Assembly: GCA_903813345.2 (NCBI GenBank)
Contig: CAIIXF020000001.1
Location: 23,455,915-23,519,914 of the forward strand
DNA: 64,000 nucleotides
Source of the DNA: Owenia fusiformis
Taxonomy: Eukaryota; Annelida; Polychaeta; Sabellida; Oweniidae
Direction of reading: 5' to 3'
This document shows, one piece after another, positions 46,322-61,300 of the stretch; position 1 is the first letter of the stretch, and every line of letters starts with the position of its first letter. The position numbers and the translations under genes are program-made. The notes below the pieces were generated by a model, which was not told the origin of the DNA, did not search any database, and was given only the letters and a program-made list of their open reading frames with translations.

Positions 46322-49300
46322 ATGGAGAACCGAAATGACAGAAGTAAATTTGAAAAGGCTCCTTTGAATACTGTTGTTCGCCTTAACAACGTAGCTGATG
46401 GGACACAGATAGAGGACACCCTTTATAGGAGTGCGACAAGGGTAAGTTCTGGTATTTTGGTATCTTATTTTTATTTTTATTATTAATTGAAATAGCACTA
46501 TATCTTATCTTCTTTAAATCTTTATGGTGAGCCAAAAATGGTCATAATTGTATGGCCATGTAACAAAACATGCTCAAAAACAAAACGCCGGTCTTGTCAT
46601 TGGATGCAAACTTGAATGCATCGGTGAAGTTGGTCTGACCACACGCTCACAGATATCTTATGTAATACGAGGGGTTGATCCAAAAGTTCTGCACCGTTTG
46701 CTCTAGAAATCGTAATTATTTATCACATGAGATAAAGTGGGATTGAAAAAAGTATTCTATTGGATAACAAAAAGTATGAGGAAGAAATGTTAAAAAATCA
46801 AATATGCAAGAGTTTAGGGCAATGACCTCGTATAATAATTCTGATCCCATCTATACCTTCAAATCTCTTGTTTTAACTCTCTAATGCTTCTGGGGTTGTT
46901 ATTGTAGATATCATCTTTGAAATTGTCCCAAAAATTAACGTCTCGGGGTTCATTCCATGGGGTTCAATGTGTACAAAATTCGGCGCGGTCCTAGTCTGAA
47001 CCCTCAGATATCAATATGTTCCTATGCCAATCTGTCAAATTCCAATGTGTTCCCATACCAACCAAAACAAGGCATTAACATGACAAAATGTCACCGCCTA
47101 GTTGCTCACAATATTATGAATCTTTTTTACTTTAAGAAGGTCATTAAAGGTCAAATATCAAATCTATAGTCAGATTTGAACTTTTGAGAACTTGTGGATG
47201 AATTTGTAAAAAATTGGGTCAATTTGAAGCAAGTTGAGAAAATACCTTTTTGAACTTTTAACCTATCTTGACCTTTAGAAGGTCATTGAAGGTCAAATTG
47301 TAAATCTATAGTCAGATTTGACATTTTGAGAACTTGAAGATGATCTTTGAAAAAATGAAGTCAGTCTTAACAGTATTTGTGTAGTTATTGGAAGTTGTAA
47401 AAATTTGTTACAGACGCCGATTCGCCAACCGCAACCCACCGATCGCCAATCGCAACCCACCGATCGCCAACCGCCAGATATGACTGTAAATCCATGGATG
47501 ATAGAGTTATTAACATTTCTTTTGATTACCTCCTTGGCTCATCCTGTATACATACAAAATAAAGCCATAAGATACAAGCAAATTGGATGAATTCTGCATT
47601 GTAATCAGTCTTTTTAATTTTGTTCGAAAAATTGTGAATTTCTTTAAAATAAAACTTTATGTTGTCACGCATATCTATTAATATACATTACTTTACATCA
47701 ATGTCAACCCTCATATTTTGTCAGGTGAAAGAAAGGAAAATATCGATTGGAAGATAAAAAATGAATTCATAAATCAGAGGCACAAAAAAGTGTTCAAAGA
47801 AGAATACATTTTACAAATGGTATAGAAATATCTTAAACACGATAAGCAATGCAAGCACGTCTCTTCAACGTACCAGCATTGCTTTATCCTAAAACTATAT
47901 TTGAACAAGATTTATAAAATGAAATCTTGATAAATAGGAAGAAAGTCTCAGTTTAAGTTTTTACAAATCATGGAAATATTTTACGTAAAACTTGATATTC
48001 TGCTATTACTTGGATAACTAATGTAATCGATATGTCTACTGCATCAATTAATCGACAGTCTGCTAAGAAAGTCAATTTGGATTACCCCATTTATACACAG
48101 AGCTCGACAACCTGAACTGAACTGAACTACAGGGTGGGTCAAAAAACCATCCCCATAGCAAATATTCCTGATAAATATTTATTCTTAACAAATGATCAAC
48201 AATGATATATAATAGAACAATATTTAACAAGCATCACTTGATATATTACCAATTATGTGACATAGGGGAAAACACCTTCTAAATTTTCATAGATGATTTT
48301 TACTGTACAGTTAAAAATTGCATCAATGTTGCAAGTTTTTCCTAATTGACTGTTATTTATTGTTTTAATTCAGTTTTTGAATCATGCATGCTTAAGGTAC
48401 ATGTGTATGCTTATGAAACAAATCCGAGTCTGTCCAAATATGGCTCTGTAGGCCCACCTTCTGATTCAATTACTCGCTTAATAAGACGCGGACGTTATTG
48501 TTTGATGGCATAATTGATGGATGTCTGCGAAGTACCATTCAACTCCTAGTTATTCGTTCTTTCAGTTCCTCTACGTCCCTGATGTGCTGGATGATGGGGA
48601 CATTTTGAGTCTCCTAAAACTTCAGGGTAGCATTGGTCCTGTGTGATGCTGCATCCTATCGGAAATGGAATTTCTTTTCACGTTTTTATCCTTGAGGGGT
48701 CCCTTTTTAACACCTCATTACAGTGGGCTAATATTCAGAGTACATATATATTACAATATGTATATTTGTGCCCCTGGTTTAACAAAACAGAGTCGGTCTT
48801 TCCTTTTTGGAAACACCGAGTGACATCATTCCATCAAATTTTCAGAAAAATGTCATCTTGATTTGAGCAGCCTTTTTCGCAAGTGTCACTCTTCTTGCTT
48901 ACGGATACAAAGCGTCTATCCTGTTTATTACCATACTTGGAGACATCTAGAACAGTTTATCTATGAAGATCCCTAGCCCATCCGGGATGTAGACGAACTG
49001 AAAGAAAGAATAATTAAGAGTTGGATGGTACTTCCGCAGACATCCATCAACAATCAATCAATCGTGCCATCAACCAAAAGCTTCGGCGTCTTAAGCTAAG
49101 AATCGAATCAGAAGGCGGGCCTACATGTATGAGCCACATTTTGACATACTGAAGAAGAAATGCATTTGTTTCCAAGCATTTACATGTATTTTAAGCATAC
49201 AAAAACTGAATGAAAACAAAATGTAATATCCAGTTAGGAAAGTCTCGTGACAATGATGCAAGTTTCAACTCAATCTAAGTTTTACCAATCTGATGAGAGG

Positions 49301-52300
49301 TTTTGATCCAGAACTAAATATTCAGTTGTTCATGTTATTTTATTTCAAATTATTTCAAATATAGCTAAATCCAATTATACGATACAAATATTTGTCATAT
49401 TCCGCGACGAATATGGCATTTTCCTTACATCGATTTCACGAACGGGCAAAGGTTTATAAACTATTATAATGATTACTCAATCAACAGGTCTATGCCTTGA
49501 ATTTATCAACTAATACAATGGAATAACATACACCGGTGGTGCCTGTATTGTTTGATCTTGTTTTATGTATGTGTTACAAGAAAATACACACTTCATGGGA
49601 AACATTATTACGCATAAATAAACGAATCTACAAAAATCATGAGTATTTATGTATTGTTGAATTGGCAATCACGATTTACAGAATCATTTAGCTATTACAC
49701 GTAATAAACCTACTTAATCAATCCAGGATTCATATATTAGTACTCGAAGCGCTAACAATATTGGTAAGCCAGCGTAGTTTTACATTTAGAATCGATTGTT
49801 TTGACCAATCAAATCGAGGTTTTCTGTATCGCGTTTTCACCTGCGGTATATGGCATATTCCGCAGGTGAATATGCCATATTCAGGAGGAGAATATGACAT
49901 ATTCCGCAAGTCGGGTATTCACTGAAATCATTTCACTGCGGAATAAGCCATACTCACCTGCAGAATATGCCATATTCCGCAGGTGAGTGTGAAAAGACTT
50001 CATTCCACTCAGGCGTTGTCTCCTAAACTTAGCAATCGATTCTGCACAACACCTTGGAGGTAGTGATCAGTTCACAATGCACTAAGTCCAGGGCTTAAAT
50101 CCTAAGATCGTGAGTCTACACGTGCGAAGAAATTGTATTAAATATGTATCAAATATGTCACACTATTAATTTTCATCGACTAGATGCAAGCGACTAGAAA
50201 TAGCATTGATTTTCATCATTAAATACTCAAAACCTATCTATACAAAGTGATTGCATCTGGAAATGAAGTTATAAAGATTGTTGTTCAGCTTTGAAATCTT
50301 CATTTTCTTTGAAAATGTAATTTCTAGATCGGGAAGAGATATATTTTGAAACATCGTTTCTTTCTATTTTGTTTAGTTGAATTATAAAGCTCATAAGGTT
50401 CTAGGTGAATATAGATCCAATAAATCTGTGTATTATTCAAGTTTATGGGAACGTTTTCTATGTCTGTTATTGTGCATGTAATGTTATCTGACCCGAATAA
50501 GCCCTCCATTGGTGAAACTGGTATCCATATCTACCCACTTGCACCTGGACAATTGCCTTAAGATTAGGATAAGAGTTATCTTTTCTTTCACAACGTTTTG
50601 CACGTCTGTGTATTTCTGTGATTTCAGTGATTTCTGATGATATTCTTGTATCATCATTTTTGTATCCGCATTTAAATAAATGATTTTACGAAAGAGGTTA
50701 TGCGCAACGATGCGCATAAAAACTGTAAATGCGCATCATTTGCAAACAATTCGGTCCTACACATACATTATTTGATTTATCAATTAAATTCTAATCCCAA
50801 TCGAACATTTTAAAGTTCTCAATTTAAGTTTATTTTGAACCTGAATGACACATACGTACGTATTTCTTCAGGAAACTATTTAAAGTCTTTGTTACTTTAG
50901 GGGCAAATGGTCGGAATATTTTTACAAGTTGGAATAAGTGCAAATATACATGCATGAAGGAAGTAATACTTAAGCAAAGATAACACGCAAAAAGTAAATA
51001 TTGGAGTACAAGGACAGAATGCCCAAGTACGACCTGAAATGGAAATTAGATGTTTGCGTTTGTAAAACCCATTCACTAAATACGAAATAAAATATGCTCT
51101 AGGAAGGGGAATGTATAACTAATACTTTTACGAATGTCTTTCAATTTGTCCCACTGCACTTACCCATGGTTTTATACGGTTTTGAATTACTTACATCTAA
51201 AAAATTACAAAAATCTAGCTACAAGCCCCTCGCCGTCTAGTTACCTCCCAACAATTGATGTGTCGTGTCGGTGAAATATATAGGGGGAGGTCTGAACTGA
51301 ACAGTGCCATACTTCCTTTTTGATGATAATCAAAAAAGACTAGATAAATGTATACATTTACTTCTCCTCGCGTGTTGCATTGTGGCTAATAGTCAAGAAC
51401 ACATTCCAATAAAAATATAATTTGTGAGAGCATCTTCACTTTCATTATTGCCTTAATTATTATGATTTCCATTTTGTATTATACTCTCAACATGTATGCA
51501 GATAATCATGTTTCCATTTTTGATTTATTTCTTTTAATCATACATGAAAAGTACAAAATATAATTTTTCTTGGAAACGGTACAGGAAGATTATTTTCTCC
51601 AATTTTGAAAACCCAGGGCAATGCTGAATGCTTATGTATGAAATATGTGTTGTATACCCCCGGGTGTATACCCTTCTCTTGAATGACCATGATGTTTACC
51701 TCACAGAGTAAACGAACATGTCAAGAAGTTTTGTGGCTTTGTGTTGAATTACAGCTAGGATCACACCTACAAACTCTAGCATAACGGTAACAAAACTGAG
51801 TTGAAACAATACATTGACTCATATACAATTAATCATCCTTGCTCATTTGATCTTTTTTGACAACGCCATCGTCACGGACTCAAATAGCCTCATAAGATAT
51901 GAATTGTGCATGTTATTCATGTATGATTTCAGTAAGTCATGACTATAACCAAAATATAGAAAAATAGGATCGAATATTATGAATAGGGTTTGAAAGTGCA
52001 TTGCCCGCCGTATTTTGCATACTCTATTGTTGTTCATGAATATCGTATTGCTCAAAAGTGGATTTGTATCAATACGTGTTGTAAATATATACCCTATGCA
52101 GACAGATCGCCTGAAATTACATTCGTATGATGCGGTGATTGAAATTACGATGTAAAGATAAAACCACAACGAAATATTTGTAGATTTCTTCGAAAAACTA
52201 TCTAGTACTACTTTATTACCGTGAAGTACACATCATACTTATGTCCGATCATAAGTTCGAATAATAGTTTTGTTTCAAATATCAATTGTATGACATACAC

Positions 52301-55300
52301 GAGACCAATGATAATCCTACCAGGGGGAATCGGACCTGCAGGCTATGTTTTTTTCTGTTTTGAAAAATTCGATATGTGATGTATGTTTCTCAGTTTCTTA
52401 GTCAATATAGTGCAGCAACATTTGAACCAATATTTAAGGAGGTCCATATGTCGTAATTCTTTTTAAATGCCGTTTGCTGAAAAAACGTAGGGCTTTTGGG
52501 TCGTTAATGTAAGCATATTTACAATAAATTGGATTATCACTATGTCAAAATTAATTCTAATTTCAATGTAATTTGGTTAATTAGTGTAATTACATAAATG
52601 TGCTTATTATATTTTGTTTATCTTTTCAAATATTGGTCAAGCAGATTCGACAAAATTGTGGGAATTATCCCAAAAATTCATAATTTCGAATTTAAGGTTT
52701 TTACTATTTCAAACTTTTATTTAAATTAAAGAATTTATACATTTCATCGCCAGGAGTCAAACAAGAAATAATAATGTTTTATAAAACATAAAACAATGAC
52801 AACTATGTAAAATATATATCTATTTGAATGTTACAGAGGTATTAGCTAACGTTTATATATCCAGAGGGCATGTCTAATAATCTATAAGAGACATACACTG
52901 GTGATCCACTCGATTAAACGCTGGTTACCAAAACGGTTCGTTTTGGTAACAAAATGTCGGAACGTCGAAGGTACGATTTTTCTTTTTTCCTTATTTCACG
53001 CGTTGTAGGCAGAATCCCCACGACGTTTTTTCTCACAAACGTATATCAGTATCACATGTTTTAGAAAAAGTTCATGTTTGCGAAAAAATAGCTCAGAAGA
53101 CAACAGAATCGTCGATTTAATTCCTCACTTAAGTTACATAAACGGTTTTGGTTAAAAGTGCAGATCTTAACTGTTTTTCGAAAAACCGTTTATGTAACTT
53201 AAGTGAAGAATTAAATCGACGATTCTGTTGTCTTCTGAACTATTTGTTCGCATATACCTTTGTAATGAGATGATTTAATTTCGTAATGGATGTTATTTTA
53301 ATGTATTGTTATGTTTAGTCGTGATGAACAATAAAATGTATTTGTTATATGTACATGATGCCGATACACGTTTGTGTTAAAAATGTCGTGGGAATTCTGC
53401 CTACAACGTGTGAAATAAGGAAAAGAGAAAAATCGTACCTTCGACGTTCCAACATTTTGTTACCAAAACGAACCGTTTCGGTAACCAGCGTAATCGAGTG
53501 GATCACCAGTGCATATGCAATCAAACGCCTTACATTTCTCTTGTGACGTTATTGCTGCATATCATCACATTTTCTGATGGTAATACATTCTTAGACATAA
53601 CTGCTGGTTATCATCAGATTTTTGGTGAAAATCTAAACCATTTTTTCTCAAAGCTTCATGAATTCGACCAGGTCTTGGTGGTTGTTTTATAAACAACTGA
53701 GTAATATCTAACTAGGGGCAAAATAATTTTAGCCGAAGCCACATTAAGTCAATGAAGAGCAATACGCCCGACCGACTTTATTGATAGTTGACCCCTGACG
53801 GTGACAGTCCATATCTCAAAACGTATTAAGACCCATTTTTCGAAAAACTACAATAATTTTAGCATTTTTTATTCTTACATAAAAACGATTCATTGATAAC
53901 ATTTACATCACCAATATTGAAGAGATACTTCAAAATGTTGATGTGCTGATTACATAATTTTTTGTATTTATGAGAAAAATAACATCAAATTTATAGTGAG
54001 AACCCTAAAACATGCACTCAAAATATAGATTTTTCTGTTGCAGTATGTACGCCAAATTGTAAAAAGGGATTTCTTTTTTACTAATATTTTTACCCCTGCT
54101 AATGACACGCATAATTCAGCTCAAACGCCCGAAGAATATTGAATGGTTATAGTTAAAACAATACTGGACATGTCACGCCTAACCATCGACAAGGTACAGT
54201 GACAAAATATACCGTAGTACACTTTAGATGTACGATGTCACTATTTAACCGATTTGAAGCAAAGACAATGATGCAGGTGTGATGTCGATTTAAAAAAATT
54301 ATCTTGGGAATACTTGAAAGATTTCATGTTTAATTTCGTGTGTATTCGTTTAGAAAGACATTAAACTTTCTAATAATGTTAAAAGATTTTCGAACAGTGC
54401 TCGATTTTTTTCGTAATCAATCTACCCACGAAAATTTATCGGAAATTCATGAGATATAGGTAATATTAAACAATGGTAATACTGTAATGATTTCATTTCA
54501 AAATTCATTAAGGTTTTTAAAAGTAACAAGTGATCTTTAACGAACATGTTCAAGTATCCTTTTTGCTTTTTCATTTTATGAAAGTATTGTTGTGGCGGTG
54601 GTTAATTTGTGCCCATTTGGTGTTAGCTTCCAGCCCAAACCCCCATCCAGTCTCTCGGAATAAAATATGTTGAAGACTAGCACTGCCACGGAGTCTGCTT
54701 CCAGTCTGTTTGATTATTTGGCGTCTGTACCTTACGTTTGTTAGTTACATTGATAGATATATCTACTGATCTATACTAGGTTATTGAATATGACTTTTTA
54801 AAACCCAGTTTATGATATCTGGAAAGTTTCAATAGTTCAATCAAATTGATGTAATTCTGTAATTGTTCTGTGTCAATTTTAAATGCATCTGACCCCACTG
54901 TCTGTTAGTGTTATGAAAAATACGTTGTTTTTGCTTCAAATTGGTTAAGTAGTGACATCGTACATCTAAAGTGTACTACGGTATATTATGTCACTGTTAC
55001 TTGTCGATGGTTAGGCGTGTAATTAGGCGTCCTAAGAATTTCATACCATGGACTAATATGTCAAACGTCTATGTTTCGTGTCACATTTTACCAAACGCAG
55101 GTACTAGTATACTGCACATATACAAGTACAATGACCGCACATGGTATGGCTTGTGTGAAAACAGACCCATTTAGTATTCACCAATGGGACAAGTTGGGGC
55201 CTCCATAGACTTAACATTGCGTGGGACCTCGTGGGACTTCTTGGGATTTTGCCCCATTGGTCAATGGTGTATACTGTGCTTTACACTATAGTGCGAACAT

Positions 55301-58300
55301 TTTCAAGAATGTAACTCATTATTCCATGACGTTTGAACATTGTTCTTCTGGAGACATTGGTTGACGTGAATGACTGACAAACGATTCATCGATTACCATT
55401 TCCATCTGAAAATGCCATTTTTATGTCACCACCAGAAGTAGTGACATATTGTTATGGTGTCCGACTTTTTTGTGGACGGCGGTTAGTGTTCGGCATTTTG
55501 GTGTTCGGCGGTCGGCGCCTAGCTGTAACAAATTCTTACGGCGTCTGTAACAAATGTTTACAACTTCCAATAACTGTTCAGATTGACTTCAAATGTTATG
55601 AGCTCCAACACATTTCTGCCAATATCTGTTACCATGACGACAAAGAAGTGGACGTTGAAGGTCAATAAATGTCTTTTTCAACTCACTTCAATTTTTTTCA
55701 AATCATCTACATGATCTCAGTAGTTCAACTCTGACTTTAGATTTGAGATTTGACCTTTGGTTGACCTTCATTAAAACCTCCGAAAGGCCAAAACGTTTTC
55801 AATGTCAAAGTAAATTGTATGTCAAACTAAAATCACAAACGGTGTTGGCAACATATTGAAGGTCAAAATAGGTCAATAAGGTATTTTTCAACGTGCATCA
55901 AATTGACCAAATGTCTTAGTGTTTTACACTTGTATGTATATTTGTATCACTGGGTTAAAAATCATTTTGGGGAAACCTGTTTTTTATTGCAGAGCACCCA
56001 TTGTAAAGGCCAAAGATGCGTCGGCTCAAAAATGTTTCACACCGCAGATATGAGGAAACCATCACAGATGCATCCAAAACACAAAGTAAAGGAATTGGCT
56101 GAAGACTTTCTCAAACAATATTATGCGCATCTAAATAAGTAAATATGAACATTTAATTCCAATTCAGTCCTACCTGAAAATGTTACTGTATCACGTAAAA
56201 TAATAGCTCCATGTTGATTTGTTGTTACATACTTTTTAAAATAAATTAGATTGTTTAAACTGTACAAGTCGTCACGTGATCATATATATCAAAGTGTTAT
56301 CATATTCTGAAGAAATTATTCATTTTCTCCACTCCATTACTTTAAAATCGAATAGAGCTAGCTCATTTTACTCAAAAATGAGAAGGCATTTTAAATTGTT
56401 ATCCATCTACTTTCAATAAGGTTGAATAGTGAAGAACATCTTGCCAGACTAAATTCAGTGACGACCAACATAGAGAAAACTGGTTATTATGAGCACACCT
56501 TCGATGAGTTACAATTTGGTGCCAGAACTGCATGGAGAAATGCACCGAGATGCGTCAATAGGATTTTTTGGAATGAGCTTCAGGTATTATATGGCCGTTT
56601 GACTTTTTACTTGCTTGTTATCATTTTATGAATTCTTTTAAATAAATGTTTCTAAAAGTGAATCAATCGGTGAATGATTTACTTATTTTCTGATTGATTG
56701 ATAGATTTTCAAAACACTCAATGGTAAAAGCACTTATTGATATTTTTCAGTTACTGGATGGACGAAAGTGTAGGTCTGCCAAAGATATGTACAAAGCCGC
56801 ATGTGAACATCTTGTATATGGCGGCAATGGTGGAAAAATAAGGTAATAATTAGGTCTTGCGATTCAACAATTAATTTCAGGCCGAATTTATCATGTGACA
56901 ACCTATCACATTTAAGAAATTCATGAATTGAAAACTGATCATGATTTGTTGAGTGTCCAGCTTTCTGTTTCTGACAAGTTGAACAAAATTGTTTTTTACA
57001 ACATAATTTGCATTGACTAATACTCAGTCAGAAAACCAGACATTGACTCACGTGGTGAATCTTAAATATCTATAAGAGGGACTCCCTTTACAGAAGCTTT
57101 GAACTGAATTTACACTTCTTAATGCTGAAATTGAGAGTTTATCCATACATTTTAAGAAAATAGGTATATCAAAGAAAATGTTAAGCCAAATACTGACCTG
57201 ATAGCTCAGAAAATTTTTTAAAAAATCGAATTTCTCTCTCCAGTCCTTGTTGCCCCTTTAAATTACCTGACGTGTCGCAAAAAGGTGGCGCATTTTTTTT
57301 AAGGGTATCGCGTGAATGTAACTTTGATTCCCCGGATTATAAGATAATATTCTAATTAAAGTTATATATCATTTTAAAGCTGTTTCGATGAAGTTTTTAG
57401 ATCAACTACACTCCGTTCACGATTCTTGCGCGTTCTTTTTAAAAAAAAGAGTTTTTACCAAAACATCTGGCAAATATCCCCTGTTGACACGTTACATTTT
57501 GAATTATTTTTCGTCTGTAAACGCTCATAACTCAAACAATATATGACTATTATACTTATTTTTCATCTTGATAAAGGAAGATGAAAGTTTTATTTCAAAG
57601 GATGAATTTTAGTAAGCGTCCCATATTGTGACGTCATAGAGTTTGAAAAATAGAATCTGTTGACAGCGACCTTTTTTTGCTCATTTTGTTACCTTCAACT
57701 TTTCAAGTAGACATTAAACAAAAAATACGAGATCAATTTTTAATAAATCATACATGATTATTTTGCTCTTAAACTCTAGTTTATTAATAAATAGTTGATT
57801 TTGTTCACAAAAGTATGTGTTTTCTGTTGTATGTGGAAAAGTGGAGGACGAAAGGTTTTCAAAATTCATTAAAATAGGGCTAATTTACGCCATTCGCCTA
57901 TTTTCAAGCACAGCAACACGTATACTTATTTCATCTAAAATATCAATTGATTTGTGTTTTATGATGCTCCTATCCCATTGTTAATACATATAGTTCTGGT
58001 CAAATATAACACTAATAATGTTGACATTACTCTTTTTATGATAAGTAATAACATTAACGTTAACGTTAATCAATGTAATATCGCTTAACATCCATTACAT
58101 GGTGCCATTAGTGTATACAAACAAATGGCAGATAAGAATTAACTTGAATTCCATAAAAACAAAAATGTTTGAAACCATCGATTTCTCAAGGCTGTGATCT
58201 CTCGAGAGGTCTCCGATATTAACCTTGTTATTTTGTTGTCTAATGATTTTGCCAAATTTAAATGTAATTGTTTTCCTATTTCCTTGTTTTGAATGAGACA

Positions 58301-61300
58301 TAAAAACATTCGATACAACACCCTCAGTTATTATCCAATGAGGACACTGGAAATAATCCTAACATATATTAATTATGTTTTATCAGCTAGCGGTTTCCTC
58401 ATCAGTACCTCGTCTGTATTCTAGAAAATCATCGCTTGGTTAAACATTGTTCTCGTGCCAAATAATCATGAGTCATTTCTAAGAAAATCTCATTGATGTA
58501 CAATGTAATATGGTATCCTTGTTTATGCATATGTTCGCCTTCATTTTTGTTCACTGAAGTCATATCATCTTTTGTTAAGGTTAACGTCCTGGTTGCTGAA
58601 GCCAGCTCAGATTCATCGGATTAAGTATTTTGCTCAAAACTGTCAAAACTGAATACAATTTTGAACAAAATACTCAATCGACCGCCGTCCGATGAATCGG
58701 AGCACATGTGACTCAGGCATAACATACGGGTAAAATATTTGGATTCTTTTTTGGTGAAAATGATGAAATTAAAAAGTTAAAAAGTTAAAAATTTCCCCAA
58801 CGTAAGTTCATCCATTTTGTTATAAAGACATTATAACAAAATGTTATTATCATGAACTTAGGTTATCATTTTAAGAATGAAGTCATTCTCGATCAAGGTA
58901 ACCTCATCGCCATTCACACCTCACACCTTGGGAGTGTGATGCACGACTCCGTGCCATGTGCAAATTAGATCAATTTTAAATGACAAGGCTAGTTTTACGG
59001 CAATGTTCACCGTGTCCCGGGTTTCACCATGTCATACTAGTTGATCAAGTGCAGATATTATTATTATTATTATGAGCTTTATTATACTTGTATCCCACAT
59101 TTGGGCAAAGTGTACAGCTTAACCAGAAAAAAAATGAAAAAGCTTAACTAATTATCTATATAGTATATTAACTAATCAAAGGGTGCTTGATCATTGCAAG
59201 ATTTTATTGGATGCATTTCGTGTTTTTTTCTCTCTCGATAAAAATATTAGATATATATTTTGCTAGTATATTATACAAATATTGAATTCTGTGGAGTTGA
59301 ATATCTGTATATATTTCTAAAGGTGTATTCACCGCAGCCCGAAGGGCGAGGTGAATACATCCCTAAGAAATATATACAGATATTAAACGATCACAGAATT
59401 CAATATTTGTTTTATTATTTCCTCATTAGTTTCAACGTATTTCCAAACGTTTGCCAATATTCTGTTATAAATCACGATCTCTGTCACACCATAATATAGT
59501 AAAAATTAGATTCGGATCTTCCATGTTAAAGTCCATAGTCTTCGTGCTTTCATTAGTTGACATTTTGAATACATTTGTAAAATCTTTATCCCGCGTTTGT
59601 TATACAGTATTGAACCTTTTCTTGGAAGGACTTCGTGATACAACTTCACCGCCTGTCATATCGGATGAAAATACGTTTTACTAAATTCCCGGGAATTCAG
59701 TGATGTGACGTCATTTTTAGTGAATACCACTATTTATTCAATTAAAATGACGTCATTCTTAGTGAATACACTCTTCACACGTTTTCTAAGCAAGGAGACA
59801 AGGAATACCTCTATATATTTTTAGTCACATGGTATCTAATTGACCAATGAGAGAACGAGTATCACGGCATGGAAATAATAATTAATATTATTCCCTCTGA
59901 ATTAAATAGAAACATTAATTTATGTTACACGTTATTCATGTTTTCTAAATTTTGACAGTGTTTTTTTATTTTATCCATGTAACTTGACCGAACATCTTTT
60001 AACTTATTGCATTCTAATAGGTAATGACATTCTGAACCGGTTTTCTTGTTACACATTAAACATTTTCTTTCTTCAATAGGGGTAATTGGTTTTGTGTAAC
60101 GACCTGTTTCGATTTCTAATTTATATGACATACTAAAATGTCAAACAAATGTAGTTTCTGTAAATTGAGATCATGTTCTAAGCAAGGAGATCGTGTTTTT
60201 CATTTTTATTGCATAAATAGATAATACAACAAGATACCTATTACTTCTTCAAAGGTAGAATGCCGTTAAACGTCTAATTTGGAAATGGTAGTGTCCAAAT
60301 AATGCAGAAAACCGGCAGAAAACAATGAGGAGCATTCGTTTTCCATATGAGAAAATAGAATGGTATCTACTGTTTTCAACTTGATTCCGTTTCAACGTAG
60401 CCCCCTTCCAAAACTGATTATTTACCACATTTTGGCCTCGACCCCCTTCCAAATTCTGCAAAAGAATCTGTATTCTCCCGTAATGATATTGGCGATTGTA
60501 GATGTACAATATTAACCATTTGCAGAAATAAATATTAATAACAATAATAAATGATAACTTCAAAGAAAACATATCAATTTTTATGATAAATGTTTAATTA
60601 TATAGCCATAATCAAAGATATAATTGTCTTAAATAAATTGCCATACCATACCTGGTCCTTTCAACTTAATATATCACCAATGTTTCTAGGTCAGTTGTAA
60701 CAATGTTCCCAGCCAGGCATAATGGGGAATATCGGGTGTGGAACAGCCAACTCATCAGATATGCTGGCTACAGACAACCCGATGGATCTGTCATTGGAGA
60801 CCCACTAAATGTGGAGTTCACAGAGGTACACAACCTTTGCTAAACTAGTTGACCTTTGACCTCATCTAGGAGCCGATAACTTAAGTGGCGATCAATACAT
60901 TTTGCAAATGACCCTCTGGAGTCTGGAGTCATAACATTAAACTTGGTAGAACTAGATTGTATATAGATGAACCACCATCGAGTTTTTTCCTTTTAGTAGA
61001 TCATACATCTAAATGAGAGTTATGTTCTGGAATCGAAAAATGTCAACCAATCTCCCATCAGTTGCCCTGGGCACAACCACGAACCTATGCCAGATTGCTC
61101 CTGTTGTCTAGGCTCAATTATATAAAACTCATTATTTCATTGAGCCGAGCACTAAATTACCAATGGGGACTGGATGTGGCTCGAGGCATGTGGGCATGAC
61201 CGATATTCCTAATACATTAGTTACACTAGTTATACGACTATGGTTATTTTTCAGATATGTCAGCGTATGGGTTGGGTTGGCAGTGGAGGCATGTTTGATG

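Larger units (their letters stand above)
56843..60689. other. NOS intron 4
   Basis: A 3.85 kb intron between the exon ending KI and the exon starting SVVTMF. It carries the 58596 MITE, an ATT microsatellite, the hairpin at 59280 and the retroelement fragment at 59925. Confidence 0.6.
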
